From: UBA6176 sp032119375
GTDB lineage: Bacteria; Verrucomicrobiota; Verrucomicrobiia; Limisphaerales; UBA9464
Reading direction: 5' to 3'
Length of the DNA: 61,042 bases
Assembly: GCA_964430505.1 (NCBI GenBank)
Contig: CAYSGH010000019.1
Coordinates: 1 to 61,042, forward strand
The notes below the pieces were generated by a model that was not told where the DNA came from, ran no database searches, and saw only the letters and a list, made by a program, of their open reading frames with translations. Below are positions 50,793 to 58,441 of this stretch, in pieces. The position numbers and the translations under genes are program-made. Position 1 is the stretch's first letter, and the number at the start of each line of letters is the position of its first letter.

Positions 50793-52055
50793 TCACGTCG
50801 GGGTGGGCCTTCCGCGCCGGATCTCCGGAAGCAGCAGGGCCGTGGCGGCCACGATCATCAGCGCGGCGGCCCATCCCATCTGCGAGGGAGCCAACCGTTC
50901 CACGGCCCAAAAGGCCGCCATGGGTGCGAGCACGCCCCGCACCCCCGTCAGGAACGTGTGCACCGCCATGTAGTCGGCCACGCGGTCCGGGGGGGCGACC
51001 TTGGTGGTCCAGAGCGACCATGCGACGTCGCCGCCCGCCGTGGACACGCCATAGACGACCGCGCCGAGGACGAGCCCCGTCGTCGTGTTCGAGGTGAAGA
51101 AGGCGGCGATGCCCAGCGCAAAGCCCAAGTTCAACGCGCAGCGCAGCACGAAGAAGTTCATGCGGTCGAACAACCGCCCCCAGACCGGGCTCATCAAGAG
51201 GCGCGCGAGGTTCGGCACCACGAGCGTGTACAGGGCGATTTCCGCCGCGCCCATCGACATCCCATGCCGGGGGTTGCCGAGGTACTCCACGCGCAACGGC
51301 AACATCGCCAGGTTGGCAAACCCCATCAGCATCCACGCCACCAGCGCGTTGCGGAACACGGGGTCGGACCGCACGAAGCGCATGGCGTGCAGCGGGTGGG
51401 ACCCCGCGGCAGCAGGGAGGGGCTTGGAGGGCACGGCCGCGACGCTCCACGAGGCCCCGCCCAGGGCCACGCCGAAGCCCAGCACCAACCAACGCTCGCG
51501 GGCTGGCACCCACGCGGTCGCGCGCGCGACCCACGAAAGGACGCCGCCGCCCCCCGTCGGCGGGGCCGGGTCCAGCCACCAGCCCGCCACCCCGCCCAAC
51601 ACCATCGCCGTCGCGATCCGGATCATGATGGCCTGCGAGAACAAGCGGCCGCGTCGGTGCGCAGGGTAGTTGTCCTGGTACACCTGCGTGAGCAGGGGGA
51701 TGACGGCGAAGGGCGTCGCCAAGCCCGCCACGCAGCACGCGGCGAACGCCCACGCCCAGGCGGCAGGAACGCACGCCGCCAACACCAAGGCCCCCGCCCC
51801 GCACGCCAGCACCCGGGCGGCCACGGGCGCGGGGGCGCGTCCCGCCGCCTGCACCGCGTTCACCAGCACCGGGCTGAGCATCAGCCCGATGCTGCCGCCG
51901 GCCGCGACCATCGCCTTCGCCATGGGGCCCGCGCCAAAGGAGCGCGTGGCCACCAGAAGCAGGAACGTGCTGCCCGCCGACTCCACCGCTCCGGCGCACA
52001 ACGAGCGCCATCGCTCGCGCCGGACCGTCGCCGTCATCCGCTCCTCGGCCGTCAT
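50793..52055 (-). CDS. Major facilitator superfamily transporter
   Basis: About 420 residues with roughly 12 hydrophobic segments. The first half has STFLLLVATRSFG and AGLATPFAVIPLLTQVYQDN; after a cytoplasmic loop the second half has RNALVAWMLMGFANLAMLPL and FDRMNFFVLRCALNLGFALG, with positively charged loops (AHRRGRLFSQ and VPNLARLLMSPVWGRLFDRM). The fold is MFS, probably a drug-, sugar- or metabolite-type permease, but no substrate motif is clear. ATG 52055 is chosen; ATG 52037 is also possible, and the extension to 52130 is polar and unlikely. Confidence 0.85.
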   Translation of the reverse strand: MTAEERMTATVRRERWRSLCAGAVESAGSTFLLLVATRSFGAGPMAKAMVAAGGSIGLMLSPVLVNAVQAAGRAPAPVAARVLACGAGALVLAACVPAAWAWAFAACCVAGLATPFAVIPLLTQVYQDNYPAHRRGRLFSQAIMIRIATAMVLGGVAGWWLDPAPPTGGGGVLSWVARATAWVPARERWLVLGFGVALGGASWSVAAVPSKPLPAAAGSHPLHAMRFVRSDPVFRNALVAWMLMGFANLAMLPLRVEYLGNPRHGMSMGAAEIALYTLVVPNLARLLMSPVWGRLFDRMNFFVLRCALNLGFALGIAAFFTSNTTTGLVLGAVVYGVSTAGGDVAWSLWTTKVAPPDRVADYMAVHTFLTGVRGVLAPMAAFWAVERLAPSQMGWAAALMIVAATALLLPEIRRGRPTPT

Positions 52056-52204
52056 CCGGCGCGAGGCTCGACCTCCATGCCGCGGATGAAAGCGGAAACC
52101 AGGATGGAAGGACCCGGGCAAGGGCCGCACGTCGGTGGGATGGCCCGCGGTTCCATCGCCTGCGGGATGGCCTTCGGGGCCGGGGCCGCGATAGGCTCCG
52201 TCGC

Positions 52205-53056
52205 ATGTCGGACGATGGGAATGCGGCGGTTCGGGCGGCCAAGTGGCCGTTTGTCATGGGGGACCTCTTGTTGCTGGGGGCCTCCGGGTGGGTGGCGTGG
52301 GGACTGCACGAGGGACGTCTCCCTTGGGGCACCGCCACCGCCGCGCTGGTGGTGGGCGGCGTCGCGGCGGGCGCATGGGTGCTGGCCACGCCCTTCCTCC
52401 GCGACCACGACGCCGCCACGCGCAGGTCCGAGCAGGAGATCCTCGCGGAGACCCTGCAACAGGTGCGCCAGGTCGAGGCGGCGGCGACGGGCATCGCCAC
52501 CAGTTCCGGCCACATCCAGTCGGCCCAGCAAGCTCTCGAGCGCGCACGGGCGGCGGCGGAGCAGGTGGCGTCGCGGCTGGCCGAGGAACGCCAGTCCATG
52601 GCGGAGCTGCAATCCCGCACGCTCGACCAGGAACGCCAGACGATGCGGATCGAGGTGGAGAAGCTTCGCAGGGGCGAGGAGGAGTCCGTGCGGGTGCTCT
52701 GCCATTTGCTGGACCACAACTACGCCGTGTTCCAGGCGGGCCAACGCTCGGGCCAGCCGGCGTTGGCCCAGCAGTTGGGTCAGTACCGCGCGGCCTGCCT
52801 CGACGCCGTGCGAAGGCTCGGGCTGGCCGCACACGAGGCTCGCCCTGGCGAGGCCTTTGACCCGTCACGACACGAGCCCGCCGAGGGACACCAGGCGGGT
52901 CCGGGCGCGGTCGTCGCGGGCACGGTCGCGTGCGGCTACACGTTCCGAGGGATGGGCATTCGCCCGATCATCGTGGCGATCGAGGCGGCAATCGAGGCGG
53001 TGGGCGGGGGGACGGAGGCCGGCCCCCGGGACGGGGCGTCAGGACAAGATGCGTGA
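52205..53056 (+). CDS. Membrane-anchored GrpE-like protein
   Basis: 283 residues. Two predicted membrane helices (about 14-34 and 43-65) are followed by a long coiled coil (about 70-160), then a helical region and a domain at about 190-260 that looks like the GrpE beta-sandwich head: EAFDPSRHEP, then AGTVACGYTFRGMGIRPIIV. Canonical GrpE has FDPxxHEA...GxVxxxxxxGYxxxxRxIRxxxV at the same spacing. GrpE exchanges nucleotide on DnaK; a membrane-tethered form with this architecture is unusual. The start is ATG 52205, transcribed away from the MFS gene. The 3' end overlaps the convergent PilT/U gene by 18 bp. Confidence 0.72.
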   Translation: MSDDGNAAVRAAKWPFVMGDLLLLGASGWVAWGLHEGRLPWGTATAALVVGGVAAGAWVLATPFLRDHDAATRRSEQEILAETLQQVRQVEAAATGIATSSGHIQSAQQALERARAAAEQVASRLAEERQSMAELQSRTLDQERQTMRIEVEKLRRGEEESVRVLCHLLDHNYAVFQAGQRSGQPALAQQLGQYRAACLDAVRRLGLAAHEARPGEAFDPSRHEPAEGHQAGPGAVVAGTVACGYTFRGMGIRPIIVAIEAAIEAVGGGTEAGPRDGASGQDA

Positions 53057-54139
53057 GCTGTCGCTCAGGAAGATGCCCTTGAACATCATCTCCAGGCCCT
53101 GCGGGTTGCCCGCCTTGGCGAGGGCATCCTTCTCGGAGACCTTCTTGTCCTTCACGAGGTCGTAGAGCGCCTGGTTGAAGGTTTGCATGCCGTCGTCGCG
53201 GCCGGTCTCGATGGCGGCGCCGATCTTCTCGATGCGGTTTTCCTCAAGCATCTTCTTCACGGTGGGCGTGTTGATGAGGATTTCGAGCGCGGGCGTCATG
53301 CCCCCTCCCAGCTTGCCCACCATGCGCTGGCAAATGACGGCCTGGAGCGTGCTGGCAAGCTGGCGACGCACCTGCTCGCGTTCCTCGGGCTTGAAGAAGT
53401 CTAGGATGCGCCCGATGGACTGGGAGGCATTCTGGGTGTGGAGGGTGGAAAGCACGAGGTGACCCGTGTCCGCCGCGCTCATGGCGGCCTGGAACGACGT
53501 GGCGTCGCGCATCTCGCCCACCATGATGATGTCGGGATCCTGGCGGAGCACGTGCTTGAGGCCGGTGCCAAAGCTCACGGTGTCCAGCCCGATCTCGCGT
53601 TGCTCGACGACGGACTGGTTGTCCTCGAAGACGAACTCGATGGGGTCCTCGAGGGTGACGATGTGCTTCTTAAAGTTCGCGTTGATGTACTCGATCATCG
53701 CGGCAAGCGTCGTGGACTTGCCGGAGCCCGTGGTGCCGGCCACCAGCACGATGCCGCGGGGGCTGCGCGCGATGTCCTTGATGACGGGGGAGAGCCCCAG
53801 CTCGGCAAAGCTGGGCACCTGCGTCTTCACGTAGCGCATCGCCAGCGCATACGTCCCGCGTTGCTGGAACACGTTCGTGCGGAAGCGGCCCACGCCCGGC
53901 TCGTAGTAGCTGAAGTCCACCTCGCGGTCCGCATCCAGCCTCTTCTTGGCATGGCCCGGGACCATCTTCTCGAGGATCAGGTCCATCCATTCGACCGTGG
54001 GGACGGGCGCCTCGATCGCCACCAACTGGCGGTGGATGCGCAGGACCACCGGGTTGCCCACCTTGATGTGGACATCCGAGGCGCCGCCCTCGACGGCCGC
54101 CTTCAGGATGCCACGGAGTAGTTCGATGTCGTAGCTCAC
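53039..54139 (-). CDS. PilT/PilU-family type IV pilus retraction ATPase
   Basis: 366 residues, hexameric ATPase of the GspE/PilT superfamily. Walker A GTTGSGKS lies at 135-142, an Asp-box region at about 161-180, Walker B DPDIIMVGEMRD at 201-212, and the His-box STLHTQNA around 231-238. The C-terminal GMQTFNQALYDLV segment and absence of the AIRNLIRE motif of classical PilT make it closer to PilU. The frame begins at GTG 54202, but GTG 54139 (VSYDIELLRGIL) fits the family start GASDVHIKVG better. A PilZ-like gene is 47 nt upstream. No pilus assembly genes are in the window. Confidence 0.92.
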   Translation of the reverse strand: MSYDIELLRGILKAAVEGGASDVHIKVGNPVVLRIHRQLVAIEAPVPTVEWMDLILEKMVPGHAKKRLDADREVDFSYYEPGVGRFRTNVFQQRGTYALAMRYVKTQVPSFAELGLSPVIKDIARSPRGIVLVAGTTGSGKSTTLAAMIEYINANFKKHIVTLEDPIEFVFEDNQSVVEQREIGLDTVSFGTGLKHVLRQDPDIIMVGEMRDATSFQAAMSAADTGHLVLSTLHTQNASQSIGRILDFFKPEEREQVRRQLASTLQAVICQRMVGKLGGGMTPALEILINTPTVKKMLEENRIEKIGAAIETGRDDGMQTFNQALYDLVKDKKVSEKDALAKAGNPQGLEMMFKGIFLSDSSRILS

Positions 54140-54186
54140 GGGAAGGAAAACAATGCTCGTTACGTGTCCCGCAACGCTAGCAAGTG

Positions 54187-54417
54187 TCAGGCCGGGGGCC
54201 ACGCCTTTTCCCCGCGCTCAACGTCCGTGAAGAACAACGACACCTGCCACAGGCCCTCGCCCGCCCGACGACAATCCACGACCACGCCGCGCGCCATGTA
54301 GTTCTCCTGCCTTCCCTGCGCGACCAGCCGCAGCTCGATCTCCGACCACTCCGCGACCGGCTCGTTCCAGAGGAACTCGACGCCAGCGTCCCGCACCCGG
54401 ACATGGGCCACCTCCAT
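54187..54417 (-). CDS. Short PilZ-like domain protein
   Basis: About 76 residues. The pattern ARGVVVDCRRAGEGLWQVSLFFTDV matches the C-terminal half of PilZ domains, which often bind cyclic di-GMP. The N-terminal RxxxR and DxSxxG c-di-GMP motifs are not convincing, so binding is doubtful. The start is ATG 54417, preceded by GGTGGGGGTG 8 nt away; a TTG start at 54465 is possible. It lies 47 nt upstream of the PilT/U gene on the same strand, so a role in pilus motility control is likely by context. Confidence 0.65.
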   Translation of the reverse strand: MEVAHVRVRDAGVEFLWNEPVAEWSEIELRLVAQGRQENYMARGVVVDCRRAGEGLWQVSLFFTDVERGEKAWPPA

Positions 54418-54572
54418 GACGAGGGCACCCCCACCGCCGGGCTTGTTGGGCCGCAATTGTTTCAATCACGGCACCTTCCGGGCATTCCCCAATCCAGCAA
54501 GGAGCGTTGGGGCGAGCCGCTGGCGGGGCGCGAAAGGCGGCCATGGCGCCCGCCCCGTTCCCCGTGGCGCCG

Positions 54573-55172
54573 TCAACGCCCGTCGCCCAAGCCCTTCCGA
54601 CGCCACCAAAACATCCGCTCCCGCCCCGTCCGCCCCTCCCAGCTCCGCGGCACCCAGTCCGCCAACAACTCCAGCTCCATCCCGAACCGCGCCAGCACCT
54701 CGTCCCTCGTGCATGGGAATGGAGGCCCCGCGTCCGTGTCCGGGTTCATGTAATGCACGGCCAAAAAGTGCCCGCCCGGCCGTAGCCACCGCCCCACCGC
54801 CCGCGCATGGCGATCCCTCAGGGCCGGGTCGATCGCGCAATACAACGTGTGCTCGAACACCCAGTCGAACGTCCCGTCCCCTCCTCCGGAATCCAAGAAG
54901 TCCCCCTGCCGAAACGCCAACCCCACGCGCCCGCGCCATCGCTCCGTCGCCCGTGCCATCGCCGTCGGGGCGAGGTCCAGGCCCACGACATCGCATCCTG
55001 CCCCGGCCCAGGCGGCCGCGTCATGCCCCATGCCGCAGCCGGGCACCAAGACCCGGCCCCGTGCCATCGCCGACTGGGCTGCAAGGAAGTCCACAAGCCC
55101 CGGCACCGCCTCGCCGTGGTCCCACGGGGTGTCCCCCGCAACGTAATGCGCCTCCCAATCCCTGGATCCCAT
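54573..55172 (-). CDS. TPMT-family SAM-dependent methyltransferase
   Basis: 199 residues. The N-terminal WEAHYVAGDTPWDHGEAVPGL and the SAM-binding VLVPGCGMGHD (41-51) are features of the thiopurine S-methyltransferase-like family. Acidic GLDLAPTAM follows as motif II, and FDWVFEHTLYCAID as the catalytic-side strand. Bacterial members methylate thiols, tellurite/selenite, or other small nucleophiles; the substrate cannot be told. The start is ATG 55172. It follows the CobA-HemD gene by 75 nt on the same strand. Confidence 0.9.
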   Translation of the reverse strand: MGSRDWEAHYVAGDTPWDHGEAVPGLVDFLAAQSAMARGRVLVPGCGMGHDAAAWAGAGCDVVGLDLAPTAMARATERWRGRVGLAFRQGDFLDSGGGDGTFDWVFEHTLYCAIDPALRDRHARAVGRWLRPGGHFLAVHYMNPDTDAGPPFPCTRDEVLARFGMELELLADWVPRSWEGRTGRERMFWWRRKGLGDGR

Positions 55173-55230
55173 GCGTCGTCCTTTCCGACAGGTTCACGGA
55201 GCCACGCCCGCCATGGCAAGCGCCGCCACC

Positions 55231-55265
55231 CGCTCACCGCTCACCGCTCACCGCTCGCCGCTCGC
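55231..55265 (-). repeat. Five tandem heptamers across the stop codon of CobA-HemD
   Basis: On the plus strand CGCTCAC occurs three times and CGCTCGC twice. On the minus strand the repeat is read as GCGAGCG/GTGAGCG units, and the TGA stop of the upstream gene at 55250-55248 falls inside them. Change in copy number would shift the frame at the C-terminus, because 7 is not a multiple of 3. Confidence 0.85.
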
Positions 55266-56780
55266 TGCCCCCACCAAGGCCTCCACCAGGCCATCCAGGT
55301 CATGGCGCCGCGCCTCGACCGCAGGCTGCAGCCCCAGCAAGTGCAACGCCTTGCTCGTCTCCGGCCCAATGCTGGCCATCCGCGTCCCGGGATGCCGGGC
55401 CAGGAACCTCGGCAGGTCGAACCGGCGGTGGAAGTTGTCCACCGTCGAGCTGCTCGTGAACGTCAGCCAGTCGGCCCCCGACTCCATCAATGCCCCGGCG
55501 GCCGCCGCCCCGCCCTCCTCGGGAACGGTTCGGTAACACGCCACGTCATCGACGATGCCCCCCATCTCCTCCAGCGACCGGGGCAAGTCCGGGTTCGCGG
55601 ACTCGGCCCGGAGCAGCAGGTAGCGCAGGTTCTCCACCGTCTCGTGGTCGGCAAGGGCCTTGGCCACGTCCTTCGCCAGGTAACGCTCCGGCACCACGTC
55701 CACGGCCAGGCCCCGTTCCTGGACGCGGGCCGCCGTCGCAGGCCCCACGGCCGCGATGCGCACGTTGCCCAGCGACCTCAGGTCCTTGAACGCCTTCAGG
55801 AACACGTCCAGGAAGGCCGTCACCCCGTTCGCGCTCGTGAACACCAGCCAGTCGTACTCGCCGATCCCCAGCACCGCGTCCAGCAACGGGTCGATGGCCG
55901 ACGGGCGCTCGACGCGGATGGTCGGCACCTCGATCACCTCCGCCCCAAGGTCGCCCAACCGCTGCACCAACCCGCTGGCTTGCTCGCGCGTCCGCGTCAC
56001 CGCCACGCGTTGCCCCGAAAGCGGCCGACGCGACCACCAGTCCAGCTTCGCGCGCAGTCGCACCACGTCGCCGATCACGGCCAACGCCGGGGCGGAAAGG
56101 CCCCGCCGCTTCACCTCGTCACCCACGGCGGCCAACGTCGAAACCAACACCTCCTGCCGCGCCGTGGTCCCCTCCCGGATGACCGCCACGGGCGTCGTCC
56201 CCGCCATCCCCCCCGCCACAAGCCCCTCGGCCACGGACGTCATCCGTTCCACGCACATGAGGACCACCTTGGTCCCCGGCGCGCGCGCCACCGCGCCCCA
56301 GTCCGGCCCCCCCTCCCCCGGTGCGGCCGCGTGGCCCGTCACGACCTGGAACGCCGACGCCATGTCGCGATGCGTCACCGGGATGCCCGCGTAGGCCGGG
56401 GCTGCCACGGCGGACGTGACGCCGGGGACGACCTCAAAGTCGATGCCCGCCGCAGCGAGCGCCTCCGCCTCCTCGCCGCCGCGACCGAACACGAACGGGT
56501 CGCCGCCCTTCAGGCGCACAACGCACTTGCCCTCGCGCGCCCGGGCCACGAGCCGCTCGTTCAATTCCCCCTGCGGCACCGTGTGGTCGCCGGAGCGCTT
56601 GCCCACGTCCACGACCTCGGCCCCGTCCGGAATCAATGCGAGGATGCCCGGCCCCACCAACGCGTCGTGCAGCACCACCTCCGCCCGCGCCATCAAGGCC
56701 GCCGCGCGCACCGTCAGCAACCCCGGGTCCCCCGGGCCAGCCCCCACCAAGTACACCTTCCCAGCCTTCGTCTTCGCCAC
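55248..56780 (-). CDS. cobA-hemD: Fused uroporphyrinogen-III methyltransferase (CobA) and uroporphyrinogen-III synthase (HemD)
   Basis: 510 residues, two tetrapyrrole enzymes in one chain. The N-terminal SUMT half has VGAGPGDPGLLT (12-23), the SAM-site GGDPFVFGRGGEE (92-104), VPGVTSA (118-124) and PVTHR (134-138). It methylates uroporphyrinogen-III at C2 and C7 to precorrin-2. The C-terminal half (from about 252; SGQRVAVTRTREQASGLVQRL, then DWLTFTSSSTVDNFHRRF) is HemD, which cyclises hydroxymethylbilane. The fusion would pass product to the next step for siroheme, cobalamin and heme. The start is GTG 56780. No other heme gene is in the window. Its 3' end is a heptamer repeat. Confidence 0.95.
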   Translation of the reverse strand: MAKTKAGKVYLVGAGPGDPGLLTVRAAALMARAEVVLHDALVGPGILALIPDGAEVVDVGKRSGDHTVPQGELNERLVARAREGKCVVRLKGGDPFVFGRGGEEAEALAAAGIDFEVVPGVTSAVAAPAYAGIPVTHRDMASAFQVVTGHAAAPGEGGPDWGAVARAPGTKVVLMCVERMTSVAEGLVAGGMAGTTPVAVIREGTTARQEVLVSTLAAVGDEVKRRGLSAPALAVIGDVVRLRAKLDWWSRRPLSGQRVAVTRTREQASGLVQRLGDLGAEVIEVPTIRVERPSAIDPLLDAVLGIGEYDWLVFTSANGVTAFLDVFLKAFKDLRSLGNVRIAAVGPATAARVQERGLAVDVVPERYLAKDVAKALADHETVENLRYLLLRAESANPDLPRSLEEMGGIVDDVACYRTVPEEGGAAAAGALMESGADWLTFTSSSTVDNFHRRFDLPRFLARHPGTRMASIGPETSKALHLLGLQPAVEARRHDLDGLVEALVGAASGER

Positions 56781-56859
56781 GCACCGAGGTTATCCATCAC
56801 CCGGGACAATCCCAGCCCGGATCCCGCCCTGAACAAAAACCGCCGGTTCGCCGCGCCCG

Positions 56860-57798
56860 TTATTCCACCACGGCCTCGCGCGCCGATGCCTGGAGCAACA
56901 CCGGCCGCGGGCGAGGCGTCCAAAAGGAGAAGCCCTTCAGCCGAAAGCGATAGTTCGGCTGCACGGACCGCAGCCAGGCATGGATGCGATGGGCGTGGTC
57001 GTCCTCATGGTACGTGGTGACGGCCACCTGGGGCGCATCCTCGCGAAGAGTGCGCTCGGCGCCCCGCAGCACGTCGAGGTCGGCCCCCTCGGCGTCGATC
57101 TTGAGAAGATCCTGCGGTCGCAGGCGCTCGCCCCGGGCCGCCAACCAGTCGTCGATGCGCACGCTGCGGACGCGCAACCCCTCGAACCCGGCCGGTGGAT
57201 CCGGGATCACCTGGCTGCTGTCGGAGCCCAGGTCCGTCCGGAAACCCACTTCCCCGGAATGGTTGCAGACGGCGCAACCCTCCACGCCAAGCCGATCCGC
57301 AAGCCCGTTGAGGGCGGCAGCCTCGCGCAGCAGGGCGGCCATGGACGGGAAGGGCTCGAAGCACGTCACACGGCGCGCGAGGCCCTGTCGCAGGACGCGA
57401 AACGCGAACAATCCCTCGCACGCCCCGACGTCCAGGACCGTCGATTCCGGCCCAAGCCGGATGGGTGGCGTGGTGTAATGATGGGGATTGGATTCCAGGG
57501 CTTCCTGCTCGATCGGATGCCACAGGTGGCCACTTGCGGGAGCGGGCCACAGGAAGGAAACGCCCAACGGCCGGACTTCGACGCGGTCGATGCCCTCGGC
57601 GTGGCGGGACACGGTGCAGGCCTCGCGAAAGTGGCGGGCGTCGCTCCGATGCCGGAGGCGTTGGGGAAGGATCAATGAGTGCAGGCCCAGCGCCGCGTCG
57701 CGCGCGGGGAACAGCCCCGCATGGTCGCGCCGGAAGGCCCGCCAGAACCGGAGGGCGTTCCAAAGGTCGCGCGCGGGACGTGCCGAGGGCCATTGCAT
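56860..57798 (-). CDS. FkbM-family methyltransferase
   Basis: 312 residues. The SAM-binding motif VLDVGACEGLFAF starts at about 121, and the family signature with a conserved Asp/Glu pair is DLLKIDAEGADLDVLRGAE at about 222. FkbM proteins O-methylate sugars, polyketides or other small molecules. The N-terminal 100 residues are family-variable and hold no named motif. ATG 57798 is chosen; GTG 57849 lies 1 nt after the MiaE stop and cannot be excluded, but would add a Pro-rich leader. It is 52 nt downstream of miaE on the same strand. Confidence 0.9.
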   Translation of the reverse strand: MQWPSARPARDLWNALRFWRAFRRDHAGLFPARDAALGLHSLILPQRLRHRSDARHFREACTVSRHAEGIDRVEVRPLGVSFLWPAPASGHLWHPIEQEALESNPHHYTTPPIRLGPESTVLDVGACEGLFAFRVLRQGLARRVTCFEPFPSMAALLREAAALNGLADRLGVEGCAVCNHSGEVGFRTDLGSDSSQVIPDPPAGFEGLRVRSVRIDDWLAARGERLRPQDLLKIDAEGADLDVLRGAERTLREDAPQVAVTTYHEDDHAHRIHAWLRSVQPNYRFRLKGFSFWTPRPRPVLLQASAREAVVE

Positions 57799-57850
57799 GG
57801 CGGCTTGGTTGTGGGGGCGCGGCGCGGGGCGTGGCAACCCCAAAGGCACG

Positions 57851-58426
57851 TCAATGCAGGATCGGCAGCCCGTGCTCCTCGCGGATGAGGCGCGCGTCCA
57901 GGTCGAGGTACCAGTCCAGGCGGCGATCCGTCTCGGCCTCGTCGATGTGCCGGGCCATGATGAGGTAGGCGGCGTAATGATTGCCCTCGGACTCCACCAG
58001 GCTGGCGTAGAACCGGGCCAGCTCGGGCTCGTCGGGGGCCAGCGCGCGGGCGAGCACCTGGAACTTCTCGCAGCTCCGGCCCTCGATGAGGGCGCAGCAA
58101 ACGAGGTGGTCGATCACCTGCTGGTGGTTGTTGCCCGTGCGCATGGCTCCCATGAGCCCGGAAATCCAGGGGCTGCGGATGGGTTGGCCAAAGGGCACGC
58201 CTCGGGCCTCCAGCAGCCGCAGCACCAACTCGAAGTGCTGGAGTTCCTCGATGGCGATGGCGTTCAGCTCGTGGACGCGCGCGAACAACGGGCGGTAACG
58301 CTCCAGCGTGATGGCCGTCGTCGCGGCCTTGCGCTCCAGGTGGGCGTGGTCCACCAGCACGGAGCCCAGGTTCGCCCGCACCTTGTCCACCCAGCCGGAC
58401 GGGAACGTGGATCGAAAGAGCAGCAT
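57851..58426 (-). CDS. miaE: tRNA-(2-methylthio-N6-isopentenyl-A37) hydroxylase MiaE
   Basis: 191 residues, the right length. MiaE is a diiron monooxygenase that hydroxylates the isopentenyl group of ms2i6A at tRNA position 37. Iron-ligand motifs of the ferritin-like fold are visible: E31 in HAHLERKAA, E61xxH64 in EELQHFE, E115 or E120 in IEGRSCEKF, and E147xxH150 in SEGNHYAAY. It lacks a signal peptide and would act in the cytoplasm. The start is ATG 58426. It follows a glycosidase-like gene by 15 nt on the same strand, so both may be on one transcript although their roles differ. Confidence 0.93.
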   Translation of the reverse strand: MLLFRSTFPSGWVDKVRANLGSVLVDHAHLERKAATTAITLERYRPLFARVHELNAIAIEELQHFELVLRLLEARGVPFGQPIRSPWISGLMGAMRTGNNHQQVIDHLVCCALIEGRSCEKFQVLARALAPDEPELARFYASLVESEGNHYAAYLIMARHIDEAETDRRLDWYLDLDARLIREEHGLPILH

Positions 58427-58441
58427 CGCGGGAACGGTGGG

